The notes under the pieces: model-generated
Seen by the model: the letters and a program-made list of their open reading frames with translations, nothing else
What the model was told of the DNA's origin: nothing
Database searches by the model: none
Program-made: the position numbers and the translations under genes
DNA from: Aliidiomarina sp047920995
GTDB lineage: Bacteria; Pseudomonadota; Gammaproteobacteria; Enterobacterales; Alteromonadaceae
Direction: 5' to 3'
Assembly: GCF_047920995.1 (NCBI RefSeq)
Contig: NZ_JBLRWZ010000007.1
Span: forward strand, 15,547-79,546
DNA: 64,000 nt
Shown: piece by piece, positions 45,934 through 56,000 of the stretch
Layout: every line of letters begins with the position of its first letter
Numbering within the stretch: position 1 is the stretch's first letter

Positions 45934-46530
45934 ATGAATCGCCAGCAGTTTTTACAGCATTTTATGCTGCAGCCCCCACCCCATCCTGAATGGCCTGCCA
46001 GAAGCTTGCGCCAATCGGCTGTGCTGGTAGCGCTGCAAGAACAGCCCCATGGCTTAGATCTCATACTAACGCGCCGAGCGAAGCATTTACGTAACCAACC
46101 GCATCAGTTGTGTTTTGCCGGTGGCAGACAAGATGAAACAGACAGCTCGTTACTACATACGGCCTTGCGTGAAGCTGAAGAAGAACTAGGGATTAATCCC
46201 TCACAAGTAGAGATTATTGGTGATTTACCCAGCCAACCGGTGCTGAATAACTTTATGATTCACCCATACATTGGCTTCGTTGCGCCAAACGTACAATTGC
46301 GGCCTGATCCAAATGAGGTTGCTGAAGTGTTGCGGTTTCCGCTCACCGAAGTTCTGGCTCATAGCCGCCACCACACCACTCGGGTTGAGCGCTTGCTGTA
46401 TCATGAGTTAGTATTTATTCCAGTTAATGGACAATTGATATGGGGCGCTACCGCAGCTATCATTCGCCGCTTGGCAGACCAGATTCACCCTCAGCACAAA
46501 CACTTACAACTGCCTTTTCGCGGTATATAA
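45934..46530 (+). CDS. nudL: Nudix hydrolase, NudL/CoA-pyrophosphatase type
   Basis: The 198-residue protein has a Nudix box at about residues 63-86 (GGRQDETDSSLLHTALREAEEELGI), split here by GRQDE and REAEEELGI, which bind the metal for pyrophosphate cleavage. LTRRAKHLRNQPHQLCFAGG upstream of the box is typical of the CoA-pyrophosphatase (YeaB) branch. It starts 6 bases after pabB and is followed by sdaA, as in E. coli. Activity on CoA derivatives is inferred from the family. Confidence 0.9.
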   Translation: MNRQQFLQHFMLQPPPHPEWPARSLRQSAVLVALQEQPHGLDLILTRRAKHLRNQPHQLCFAGGRQDETDSSLLHTALREAEEELGINPSQVEIIGDLPSQPVLNNFMIHPYIGFVAPNVQLRPDPNEVAEVLRFPLTEVLAHSRHHTTRVERLLYHELVFIPVNGQLIWGATAAIIRRLADQIHPQHKHLQLPFRGI

Positions 46531-46641
46531 CGAAGCAAAATAGTATAAGTATTTGATGCACCGACCAGTGCAGCAAAGCTTGCGAAAATGTTAAATTGTC
46601 CCCACACTACGCACATTCAAGATTCAGGGAGTAATTAGCAC

Positions 46642-48015
46642 ATGATCAGCGTGTTCGATATATATAAGGTGGGTATTGGCCCTTCTAGCTCACATACTGT
46701 GGGCCCAATGCGAGCTGCGCGTGAATTCTTGGTGCAAGTACAAGAACAGGTTGGCCTTAATAAGGTAACCAGCGTAGAAGTTGAGTTATTTGGCTCACTT
46801 GGCCAAACAGGCAAAGGCCATGGCACCGGTAAAGCAGTGATTTTAGGTTTAGCAGGTGAATATCCTGAGCGGGTTGATACTCGCAAAGTGGATGATTTTC
46901 TGGCTAGGGTAGATAAAACCGAAACATTAAAGCTACTAGGTGAGCACGAAATTGTGTTCCCGCGTAACGGCGCTATTACCTTTCACCGTCGGAAAACCAT
47001 GCCGAAGCATGCAAATGCTATGGAGCTGCGTGCACTTAACGGAAACAAGGTACTATACAAAGACCTATTCTATTCCATTGGTGGTGGCTTTATTGTTCGC
47101 GATTGCGATTTTGATGAAACCCTTGAAGAAGCTATTGAACAAAGTAGTAAACCAATTCCCTACCCGTTCAATAGCGCTGCCGAGTTGCTTAACCAATGTA
47201 CAGAGCATGGTTTACGCATTAGCTCTCTTATGCTGCAAAACGAACTGGTGTTTCGCAGCAAAGATGAGATTTCCAAAGGCTTGTTGCACATCTGGAACGT
47301 AATGGATGAATGCATTCGCACAGGTGTTGGTACCGAAGGCATTTTACCCGGTGGCCTGAAAGTTCGCCGCCGTGCGCCTCGGTTGTATCAAACCTTGAAA
47401 ACCGAGAAATCGGCAGATCCAATGCAAGCGATGGATTGGGTGAGCTTATTCGCTTTAGCGGTAAACGAAGAAAATGCCGCAGGCGGCCGAGTGGTAACCG
47501 CACCTACCAACGGCGCAGCCGGCATTATTCCGGCAGTTATGAAATACGCCGATAAGTTTATTCAGCCACTCGATGAAGATGCCATTACTCGCTTCTTATT
47601 AACTTCAGCCGCAATTGGTATTTTATATAAAAAGAATGCCTCTATTTCTGGTGCTGAAGTGGGCTGCCAAGGTGAAGTGGGTGTTGCTTGCTCAATGGCA
47701 GCAGGCGCATTAGCCGAACTAATGGGCGGTGATATAAGTAAAGTAGAGAACGCCGCTGAGATTGGCATGGAACACAATTTAGGGCTTACTTGCGATCCTG
47801 TAGGTGGCCTAGTGCAAGTTCCTTGTATTGAGCGCAACGCGATGGGTGCAGTAAAAGCAATTAATGCGGCTCGCCTAGCAATGCGCGGTAGCGGCGATCA
47901 TAAGGTATCACTCGATAAGGTAATAAAAACCATGTGGGATACCGGTAATGATATGAAGAGCAAGTACAAAGAAACTGCGCGTGGCGGTTTGGCTGTAAAT
48001 ATCACCGAGTGTTAA
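46642..48015 (+). CDS. sdaA: L-serine ammonia-lyase (iron-sulfur type)
   Basis: This enzyme deaminates L-serine to pyruvate and ammonia. The 457-residue protein fuses the beta and alpha domains, like E. coli SdaA. It begins with the conserved MISVFDIYKVGIGPSSSHTVGPMRAA. The 4Fe-4S cysteines are Cys342 (GCQGEVGVACSMAAG), Cys384 (LTCDPVGG) and Cys395 (VPCIERN). It ends 16 bases before the convergent cysB stop, with no room for a terminator. Confidence 0.96.
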   Translation: MISVFDIYKVGIGPSSSHTVGPMRAAREFLVQVQEQVGLNKVTSVEVELFGSLGQTGKGHGTGKAVILGLAGEYPERVDTRKVDDFLARVDKTETLKLLGEHEIVFPRNGAITFHRRKTMPKHANAMELRALNGNKVLYKDLFYSIGGGFIVRDCDFDETLEEAIEQSSKPIPYPFNSAAELLNQCTEHGLRISSLMLQNELVFRSKDEISKGLLHIWNVMDECIRTGVGTEGILPGGLKVRRRAPRLYQTLKTEKSADPMQAMDWVSLFALAVNEENAAGGRVVTAPTNGAAGIIPAVMKYADKFIQPLDEDAITRFLLTSAAIGILYKKNASISGAEVGCQGEVGVACSMAAGALAELMGGDISKVENAAEIGMEHNLGLTCDPVGGLVQVPCIERNAMGAVKAINAARLAMRGSGDHKVSLDKVIKTMWDTGNDMKSKYKETARGGLAVNITEC

Positions 48016-48031
48016 TGCGATAGGCTGATTG

Positions 48032-49006
48032 TTAGTATGTAGGCAAATGGATATCTTTGAACATGGTTTCAATAGCGGTGTAATCTCGCAAACCAATCGC
48101 TTGCTCAATCACCGGCCGAGTTAAATGCGGTGCAAAGCGTTCAATAAAATCATACATATAGCTGCGTAAGAATACGCCTTTGCGGAAACCGATTTTGGTA
48201 GTGCTCGGGGCAAATAAATGCGCCGCGTTAATCGCCACTAAATCACTGTCTTTCTCAGGCTCATAGGCCATTGTGGCAATAACCCCAATACCTAACCCCA
48301 TGCGCACGTAGGTTTTAATCACATCAGCATCCGTTGCGGTAAACACTATTTTCGGTGTTAAGCCAGCTTTACTAAACGCTTGGTCAAGCCGTGAACGGCC
48401 AGTAAAGCCATGCACATAAGTTACTAACGGATACTCGGCAATATCTTGAATCGATACTGCAGCAAGCTTGGTGAGTGGGTGATTCGGTGGTACCAGAATA
48501 GAGCGGTTCCAGTGATAACAAGGCAACATGATTAAATCTTGATACAAATGCAGGGCCTCGGTAGCAATGGCAAAATCAGCTTTGCCTTTTGCGGCGAATT
48601 CACTAATTTGCTGCGGTGAGCCTTGGTGCATATGCAAACTTACTGCCGGATACTTCTCGATAAAGCCCTGAATAATACTGGGCAATGCATAACGCGCTTG
48701 CGTATGGGTAGTGGCAATATTTAATGTGCCTTGATCGGGAAGGTTGTGCTCTGCAGCTACTGCTTTAATGCCCTCTACTCGAGATAACACTTCACGAGCG
48801 ATATTAATTACTTCTTGGCCTGCTGAGGTTACATGGGTAAGGTGTTTGCCGCTGCGGCCAAATATCTGCACGCCAAGCTCATCTTCTAACATACGAACTT
48901 GCTTGCTAATTCCTGGCTGCGAGGTATACAACGCCTCTGCCGTAGCCGAAACATTAAGATTGTTATTGAGTACTTCTACGATATAACGCAGTTGCTGTAG
49001 TTTCAT
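48032..49006 (-). CDS. cysB: LysR-type regulator CysB
   Basis: CysB activates sulfate assimilation and cysteine synthesis genes, with N-acetylserine as inducer. The 324-residue protein has the same length as E. coli CysB. An N-terminal helix-turn-helix (residues about 19-38, ATAEALYTSQPGISKQVRML) is followed by a linker helix and a periplasmic-binding-like effector domain with TTHTQARYALP, a stretch conserved in CysB. It faces away from yciH, with 184 bases between the two start codons. Confidence 0.95.
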   Translation of the reverse strand: MKLQQLRYIVEVLNNNLNVSATAEALYTSQPGISKQVRMLEDELGVQIFGRSGKHLTHVTSAGQEVINIAREVLSRVEGIKAVAAEHNLPDQGTLNIATTHTQARYALPSIIQGFIEKYPAVSLHMHQGSPQQISEFAAKGKADFAIATEALHLYQDLIMLPCYHWNRSILVPPNHPLTKLAAVSIQDIAEYPLVTYVHGFTGRSRLDQAFSKAGLTPKIVFTATDADVIKTYVRMGLGIGVIATMAYEPEKDSDLVAINAAHLFAPSTTKIGFRKGVFLRSYMYDFIERFAPHLTRPVIEQAIGLRDYTAIETMFKDIHLPTY

Positions 49007-49190
49007 AGTGGCTTCTTTGCAAAATCAGAACTTTGGTTAGGCGTTCCTTTATTCTATAATGAACTAAGAATGTCAGTATCTATAGCCACTGTCAAACGCG
49101 AAATACAGCAACGTTGCAGATTGTTCGCCTTAATATGCGTTAGATCAAATCAAGCTATTCTGCACCACAATATTCATGAGGGCCGCAACT

Positions 49191-49523
49191 ATGTCGATGC
49201 GCGATCAACTTTCGCAACTGGTTTATTCTACCGACCAAGGGCGTATCAAAGAACCAGAGCAACAACCCGAGGTTCCCCAGGGCGATGGTATTGTGCGAAT
49301 TCAGCGGGAAACGAAAGGCCGCAAAGGCAAAGGTGTTACGGTTATTCATGGGCTGGGTTTAGCAGAAGCTGAACTGAAAGTTCTAGCAAAAGAGCTAAAA
49401 AGTAAATGCGGTGTTGGCGGCAGTGTAAAAAACTTCACTATTGAAATTCAAGGTGATCAACGGGATCACTGTAAAGCGCATCTTGAGCAGAAAGGGTTTA
49501 AAGTAAAGCTCAGTGGTGGTTAA
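49191..49523 (+). CDS. yciH: YciH / SUI1 family translation factor homologue
   Basis: This is a bacterial relative of eukaryotic eIF1. The 110-residue product has the SUI1 core (RETKGRKGKGVTVIHGLGL to the Gly-rich end GFKVKLSGG). In E. coli the protein affects initiation fidelity and stress translation; the role here is inferred. Three in-frame ATGs are possible at 49176, 49191 and 49197. The one at 49191 is chosen because GAGGG lies 8 bases upstream. Confidence 0.9.
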   Translation: MSMRDQLSQLVYSTDQGRIKEPEQQPEVPQGDGIVRIQRETKGRKGKGVTVIHGLGLAEAELKVLAKELKSKCGVGGSVKNFTIEIQGDQRDHCKAHLEQKGFKVKLSGG

Positions 49524-49593
49524 AGTAGTTGCAGAAGCAATTGCTCAATGTATTGCGAACAGCGGTAACTAAGGTACATTGCACAGCCAACCA

Positions 49594-51243
49594 TTAGTAT
49601 CGATGCTTCAGGGAAAACGCAAACTCGATGCAGCGGCCATCATCACTCCAGCGCATATTTTCAGTAAGCTCACGAATCAGCATTAAACCGCGGCCATAGG
49701 GAAACGTATGATGATCTTCATTCAGCAGAGAGAATCCTGGGCCAGAATCACGAACTTGCACATGAATCAAGGCTTCGCGCGGCTCGTAGCGTAACGCAAT
49801 TTCCACTTCGCCCTGCTGCAACCGCGTTAAACGCTTACTGCGTTCTTGATAGTAGCTAGCAAAACCATCCGCAGATGCTTTTAATTTCGAGCTCATACGC
49901 AATAAGCCATGATCTACTGCATTATTATAAGCCTCCGACAACACCGTATATAACGATGCTTTAAAACCTTTGAAACCTTCCATTTGCGATAAGCCTCGTA
50001 ATATGTGCGCAATAGGGTCAACACCACGAATTTCTCCGGGGCCTACTTTCACATTTACGGTGAATGGCATCTGTGGCAGTTTATTCGTACTCTCATCGTG
50101 GGTAAATCCAGTAGCAACACACTGCAATTGCACTAATGAAAGATCATCATCGATACCACGCTCACTAATAGCCTCTGTTACCTGGTGGGTTATTTTGGCA
50201 AAATCCCAATTCGCGTTTTGGCAAAGCTCTCGCAGCCCCTCATAGCCTAAGGCAACATTATTTTGCACACCGATTTCTATCGCCCCGTCTGTGTACAAGA
50301 AAAGTTTACTACCCCGCTCTACGCGCAGTAACGTAATCGAGCTTTCGAACTCGAGTTCATCAAGAATACCGAGCGGCATATGTTGTGGTTCTAAAAATCC
50401 AACTCGTTGCTCAGGCCCAACCAACATCGCCGGGGGCATGCCGCCACTCCACCAACTAATACGTTCGCCAGAGGCGCTTAACTCAACAAAAGAAGCGCAG
50501 CAAAACATACTTTCGGGCAATAAATTGTGCAATTGTCGGTTTATTTCACTCGCGATTTGGCTAATCGGTGCGCCTTGCGCGGCCAAAGCAAAAAATGTTT
50601 GTGATGCTGGTAAGGTGCCAATCGCGGCTGCTAACCCATGGCCAGTAAAATCCCCAAGCATGATATACACATTACCAATCGGCCCGCGCGCAATAAGGTA
50701 CAAATCACCATTAAAGCGTGAGTGAGGCAAAAGAAAGGTATCAATATGGGGGTAATCCAGTAAGTTTCTGCTTAAAGCATTCTTAAAAATGTTCTGCACA
50801 ATCTTATGCTCTTGCTGCACATTTTTATTATGCCAAGCCAGCTTACGGTTTCTATCTGCGAGAGTTTTGCTCAGTTCTCTGGTACGTAAATGAGCTTTCA
50901 GCTTGGCCTCAAGAATTAAACTATCAAACGGCTTGCTGTGAAAATCATCAGCACCGAGCTGCAGATTTTTCAGTATTGCAGTGCTATTGCGATCATTGGC
51001 GATTAAAATAATGGGTAGGTAAATATCAGGCTGTAACTGCTTTATACGCGTAACTAGTTTGCCAGCAAAATCGTTATTAAGTAAGGCTGTGTTTAACAGT
51101 ACTAAATCGATGGTGCGATCTTCAATAGCTAACAAAGCCTTTACGCTAGAGCCCGAAAACACCACGTTAAAGCCTATAGCGTTTACAAGTATTGCTAAAT
51201 CTTGACGATTTTCTTTGGCTTCATCAACTATTGCGATCTGCAC
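49594..51243 (-). CDS. HsbR-like regulator: degenerate receiver, PP2C phosphatase and anti-sigma-type kinase
   Basis: The 549-residue protein has three domains. Residues 1-118 form a receiver in which the phospho-acceptor Asp is replaced by Asn51 (DLVLLNTALL) and the usual Thr/Ser at the end of strand 4 by Ile81; Asp7-Glu8 and Lys104 remain. Residues about 165-375 form a SpoIIE/RsbU-type phosphatase with intact metal residues (NGDLYLI, GDFTGHG, LYTDGAIE, DDDLSL). Residues about 400-549 form an RsbW/HATPase kinase with Asn440-Asn441, DSGPG (499-503) and YGRGL. This layout matches P. aeruginosa HsbR. Its partner, the STAS gene, lies 6 bases upstream. It should set the phosphorylation state of that protein. 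Confidence 0.88.
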   Translation of the reverse strand: MQIAIVDEAKENRQDLAILVNAIGFNVVFSGSSVKALLAIEDRTIDLVLLNTALLNNDFAGKLVTRIKQLQPDIYLPIILIANDRNSTAILKNLQLGADDFHSKPFDSLILEAKLKAHLRTRELSKTLADRNRKLAWHNKNVQQEHKIVQNIFKNALSRNLLDYPHIDTFLLPHSRFNGDLYLIARGPIGNVYIMLGDFTGHGLAAAIGTLPASQTFFALAAQGAPISQIASEINRQLHNLLPESMFCCASFVELSASGERISWWSGGMPPAMLVGPEQRVGFLEPQHMPLGILDELEFESSITLLRVERGSKLFLYTDGAIEIGVQNNVALGYEGLRELCQNANWDFAKITHQVTEAISERGIDDDLSLVQLQCVATGFTHDESTNKLPQMPFTVNVKVGPGEIRGVDPIAHILRGLSQMEGFKGFKASLYTVLSEAYNNAVDHGLLRMSSKLKASADGFASYYQERSKRLTRLQQGEVEIALRYEPREALIHVQVRDSGPGFSLLNEDHHTFPYGRGLMLIRELTENMRWSDDGRCIEFAFSLKHRY

Positions 51244-51249
51244 TGTGGT

Positions 51250-51555
51250 TTAATCAATTACAAAAAGTTTATCAAAACGAGAAATATCGAGAATTCGGCG
51301 TATATCAGGCCGGCAATTCACTAAATGAATACTTCTGCTGCCTGGGCCAAATGATTTCCGCATATTAAGTAGCATGCCGAGCGCCGAACTATCGATATAA
51401 TTCGTTTCTCGAAAATCTACCACTACTGTTGTTACGCGCTCACTAATGCCATCATACGATTCACGAAAATCTTGCACCAAACTAAAATCAAACTTCCCGG
51501 TTATGTGAATGATGAATTGCTTGCCATCATTCGAATATTCAGTAACGAGCGACAT
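51250..51555 (-). CDS. STAS-domain anti-sigma factor antagonist (HsbA-like)
   Basis: The 101-residue protein is a single STAS domain. The loop NYIDSSALGMLL carries the Ser (56 or 57) that kinases of this type phosphorylate. In Pseudomonas, HsbA binds the anti-sigma factor FlgM or a diguanylate cyclase, depending on phosphorylation; the partner here is unknown and no flagellar gene is in the window. The downstream gene encodes a matched phosphatase/kinase, and the two are almost certainly co-transcribed. Confidence 0.88.
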   Translation of the reverse strand: MSLVTEYSNDGKQFIIHITGKFDFSLVQDFRESYDGISERVTTVVVDFRETNYIDSSALGMLLNMRKSFGPGSRSIHLVNCRPDIRRILDISRFDKLFVID

Positions 51556-51613
51556 ATAAGTAATCCTATTACTTTATTCCTTTTAACGCTTTGTAGATTA
51601 ACACAGGCCAATA

Positions 51614-51646
51614 AAAAAAGAAGCGGCAAATTGACGCTTCTTTTTC
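51614..51646 (-). terminator. Terminator of the amidohydrolase operon
   Basis: A GAAGCG/CGCTTC stem, extended by A/T pairs, is followed on the minus strand by seven T. It lies about 85 bases after the 430-residue amidohydrolase gene and before the STAS gene. The plus strand also has a T run, so it may act in both directions. Confidence 0.8.
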
Positions 51647-51729
51647 TCGATGCCCTGCTCTCAATATCCGGCTCTAGCTATCTTGCTGTAGCTATTCAGA
51701 GATTGCGCAACAGTAAACAAGCAACTCGG

Positions 51730-53022
51730 TTACTCTGCTAATGCTTGCTTATATTTTTCGTAAAGCTGGCGTTGCTTATTGGTAAGGTACACTTCCCTAC
51801 CATCAATAAACATATACGAGATTTCCTGCCCTAAATGATCAAGCACATCGCCAGCAGAAACGATAATAGTTGCTTGCTTGCCCACTTCAATACTACCGAT
51901 GCGATCATCTACACCAAGTATTTTTGCAGGGCCGTAGGTAATAGATGTGATGGCATCGCCATAACCCAAGCCAAAGGCAACTGCATTACCGGCCGCAAAG
52001 GCTAAGTTGCGAGTATCCCAAAAGCCTGGGTAGGCAATTGCGAAGGTTACCCCAGCTTCAGCAAGTTTTGCTGGCGCCGTGAATGCTGTGTCATAAGCTT
52101 CATCAACACGAGCTGGCAAGCCATAAGCCGAACCATACACAACCGCAATATCAGCGGCTGCAAGTTGATCCGCAACCATCCACGCATCACGGCCACCCAT
52201 GATAACCAAATCAAAGCCATGGCGTTCATTAAACGCAATCACTTGCTCAATTTGGCGCCGATCATTGGCATGCACGAATAACTTTTTCTCTTTGCTGAAT
52301 AAGCCGCGCATCGCTTCCCAACGCCGATCTATGCGTGTTTGCACACCGCGGTTGCGGGCTTCATGATATACCTTGGCGGTTTCTAAAATATCGGCAAGCT
52401 GAGTACGCGCTTCAGCTTGTGCTTTGCGTTGCTCTGCAGGGCTGCGGCGTTCCCACCAAGCATTGTTTAAGCCTGCGCCCGGCCAGCTAATATGCACACC
52501 TAAATCACCTTGCTCCAAGCCATCTTGCCAATTCCAGCTATCCAGCTTCATTAAACTAGATTGGCCACGCACTAACGCACCTTCTGGCACGATTTGCGCA
52601 TGAGTAACACCGTTGTAACGAATCGTAGGAATTACCTGTGAATCGGTATTAAAAGCATGATGTGCTTGTACTTCCGGAGTGAAGTTGCCCACTTCGTTAG
52701 TATCTACCGTAGCGCCCACCGCCGACATCTCTACCAAACCTAAGGTAGTGTCTAAGGCAATTAATCCCGGGTACACTTGTTGCCCACGTGCATCAATTAC
52801 GCGAGCTCCATCTGGAGCAGTTAAGTTACTGCCAATAGCGGTGATTTTGCCATCAACGAAAAGAATATCCGTTGCTTCCATCACGCCATGGCTAGCCGTG
52901 TGCACTGTGCCGCCCTGTAATAAAATAGGCTGGCTTTGTTTGCTACCAGGAACAATATTATGCGCCGCTGCTGTGCCGGTTAAGGCCAAGCCCATGGCGA
53001 TTGATAAAATAAGCTTTTTCAT
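51730..53022 (-). CDS. Secreted amidohydrolase-like protein lacking the HxH metal motif
   Basis: The 430-residue protein has a clear signal peptide (LILSIAMGLALTGTAAA). It has the amidohydrolase composite-domain start (ILLQGGTVHTA...DILFVDGKITAIG) and the end motif KILGVDDRIGSIEVGKQATIIV. Where active members read PGLIDxHxH it reads PGLIALDTT (residues 85-93), so both first-strand His ligands are missing. One later His (FVHAND) remains, and the usual Asp motif near the end of the barrel reads FAIAYPG. It may be inactive, use another metal set, or act as a partner. Its ATG overlaps the stop of the larger upstream gene (TAATG), suggesting the two products form a complex. Confidence 0.85.
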   Translation of the reverse strand: MKKLILSIAMGLALTGTAAAHNIVPGSKQSQPILLQGGTVHTASHGVMEATDILFVDGKITAIGSNLTAPDGARVIDARGQQVYPGLIALDTTLGLVEMSAVGATVDTNEVGNFTPEVQAHHAFNTDSQVIPTIRYNGVTHAQIVPEGALVRGQSSLMKLDSWNWQDGLEQGDLGVHISWPGAGLNNAWWERRSPAEQRKAQAEARTQLADILETAKVYHEARNRGVQTRIDRRWEAMRGLFSKEKKLFVHANDRRQIEQVIAFNERHGFDLVIMGGRDAWMVADQLAAADIAVVYGSAYGLPARVDEAYDTAFTAPAKLAEAGVTFAIAYPGFWDTRNLAFAAGNAVAFGLGYGDAITSITYGPAKILGVDDRIGSIEVGKQATIIVSAGDVLDHLGQEISYMFIDGREVYLTNKQRQLYEKYKQALAE

Positions 53023-56000
53023 TAGTGTGCGCCTCCAAGTGCGTGGCTGTGGCTGTGGCCGTGGTGATGATCACCAAGCCAATCAAGCCATACATCGTGG
53101 TTGTCTTCGCAATGCCAAGTTGGCTGCTCTTGGCGATAGCCATTGCGTGTTCCGCGATGTGCTTCGTCTCCAGCACCTAATACTTTTTGAATTAATGCTT
53201 GACGCTCGTTTGCTACTGCTTCACGAGCCGCGATGTCCGCTTCCCGATCGAAGTACTTACGGCCTTCAATCCATGTTTGCTGAACTTGCGCGTACGCTGA
53301 TAATGGGTGGGTATTCCAGAATACTAAATCTGCATGTTTACCCACAGTAATGCTACCTACGTACTCATCGATTTCGAGCTGTTGCGCAGGATACAAAGTA
53401 ATCATCCGCAGGGCATCATTCTCATCCATACCACAGTAGCGAACTGATTTCGCCGCTTCGGTATTCATACGGCGCTGCAAATCATTGCTATCCGAGTTAA
53501 TGCTAGTAAGTACACCCGCTTCCATCATTACGCACATGTTATGCGGAATCGCATCAAAGGCTTCAATCTTAAATGCCCACCAATCGGCGAAACTAGAAGC
53601 TCCGGCACCATGCGCGGCAATTTCTCGAGCTACTTTATAACCTTCTAAAATGTGCGTGAAGGTATGAATGCGGAAGCCCTGTTGCTCAACTACATCCATT
53701 AACGCAAGAACTTCAGAGGCAACATAAGAGTGCACATGGGTGTGGCGCTCACTGTTAATTACCTGCAATACCGATTCCAAACGATAATCCGTGCGCGGAG
53801 GCGCGGTACGGCGCTTCTCAGCACGGCTCAAACGATCGTAATCAGCGCGTGCTTGCTCGTATTCACGGGCTTGCTGGAAAGCATCTTGCATGATTTGGGA
53901 AACACCCATCCGAGTTTGTGGATAACGGATTGTATTCGCACCACCCCAGTTGCTTTGCTTCACGTTTTCACCAAGGGCAAACTTTATCGTTGGCGGCGTT
54001 TCCCGGAATTTCAAACCTTCCGCGTTCTCACCCCAGCGCAATTTAATAGCCTGGCCTTGGCCACCAATTGGGTTAGCAGAGCCATGTAATAAGTGAGCAA
54101 TGGTTGTACCACCGGCAAGTGAACGATAGATATGAATGTCATCTGGGTTCACTACATCGCCAATCCGTACTTCCGCAGTAATCGCTTCAGTACCTTCATT
54201 TACCCCTTGCGAAATAGCGATATGCGAATGCTCATCAATAATACCCGGGGTTACGTGCATGCCAGTAGCATCAAGAACCGTGTAGCCACGAGGCGTGGAT
54301 AAGTTCTCGCCTACACGATGAATTAAACCATTGCGAACGATAATGTCGGCATTCTCCAATACCCCTTGATCATCCGCGGTCCACACCGTGGCATTGCGAA
54401 TATGCAAGTTCTGTTGTGCTGGCCGTTCCGTTAAACCAAAAGCGATATTCGGATAGGTAAGCTCACCAACATAATTAACCGCGGCAGTAGCTTGCTGTTC
54501 ACTGGCACTATCACCATTTACCTCCTGCTCAACAGCATGGGCCGCTAATGTGTGGGTACTACCCATCGCATCTTGTACCGAACCTTGTAGGCTATTTAAC
54601 GCTGCATAGCTCATTGCAAAGCGGAACACACCCGGCATGCCCAAAGCGGTTAAGTTAGCACTGAAGCGCAATTGCTCATTGTTTTGGCTTACGTTCTCGG
54701 CACGTACTTTTTCTTCACCGAGGCTAAGCTCAACTTGCATACGGTTGTTGTTGGTAATCCGCAAGCCAAACTCTACGCTAAGCGCTTGCAGGCTCCACTC
54801 ACCAGCAAAATCAACTGGATGCATCGATTGCAATTTGGTTTCTTCGCCCTGCAACCATACAGAAACAATTTCACCATCTGCGAACAAATCACCACGGCTC
54901 ACTACCACATCACCGCGGAAGCCTACAGCTAACTTACCACTTTGGTTTGCTACACCCGCAATTTGTGCTGGCACAGTAGTAAGTGCCGCTAGGGCACGAT
55001 CTTTGCTTAAGCCATGGGTAACGGCTTTACGAATGTTTGGCCAAAAATCTGCCCGCTTCTCCATACCGTGCATGGTAAATGCAAACTCAACGCCTGCATC
55101 CGCCAGCTTAGCTGGGTTAGCTGGTGCTCGTTCCCAATGGCGAAGGTTTGCCAAAGAAACATCCAACTCACCGTGCTGCTCAGTTACTTCCGGAGCGGCA
55201 GGGAAATTCAACGGCAAAATCAAGCGTGCATTGGTGCTCTTAATATCCGCTAAACGCGCATACTCAAAGCCAGAACCCACGTAAGTTACCGGGATATCAA
55301 ACTGATTAAATACTTGATGTGCCCGCAATAAATTCTGCTCATTAGTGGTATGGAATACCATGCCCTGATCTTTCAGCCGTTGTAATGCCGCCAGTGCAGC
55401 ATTAAATTCAACCTGGCCATTGCCAGCGGTTTTACCAGCAGCCTCTGCATACCAATTGGTATCGGCTAATGTTTGCCGAATAAGGGCGATACTACCCATT
55501 AACGAAGCGGGATACTGTTGGGTAGAGCTACCCTTATCAAATGAACCAAACTGCTGGGTACCAGCCTGGTAAATCGCATCGTTGGCAATGGTATCAGCGA
55601 GCGAAACAGTAGTGGCACGGCCTTGGAAAATACCATCTAAGCGAGCACTTTGTACGGCAGTAAAACCCTGCTCTACGTAACTTTTCGCGCTAGATGAATT
55701 AGGTTTAAAGGTTTCATACCAGCTTTTTTGCGCGTGAATGGCTGCATTTGCTGCGTTGCCACCTTGGCGCTCATTACTATAAATTGGCGTGCCACTGCGG
55801 CCACGAGGTGCCGGGTTCCCTGGTGCTTCTACACCGTAGTTCGAATACGGGTCAATAAAGCCCGGGTACAACGTGTAGCCAGAAGCATCGATTACCCGAG
55901 CACCGGCTGGCGCACGATTATTGCGCTCAATAGCACGAATAATGCCGTTTTCAATAACTAAGGTAGCATTTTCAATGCGTTGTCCGGGTTCAGGAACTAG

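Noticed and set aside
52679..53350. 223-codon open frame on the plus strand across the amidohydrolase gene junction
   Set aside because: It runs antisense to two well-supported genes and has no recognisable features or ribosome site.
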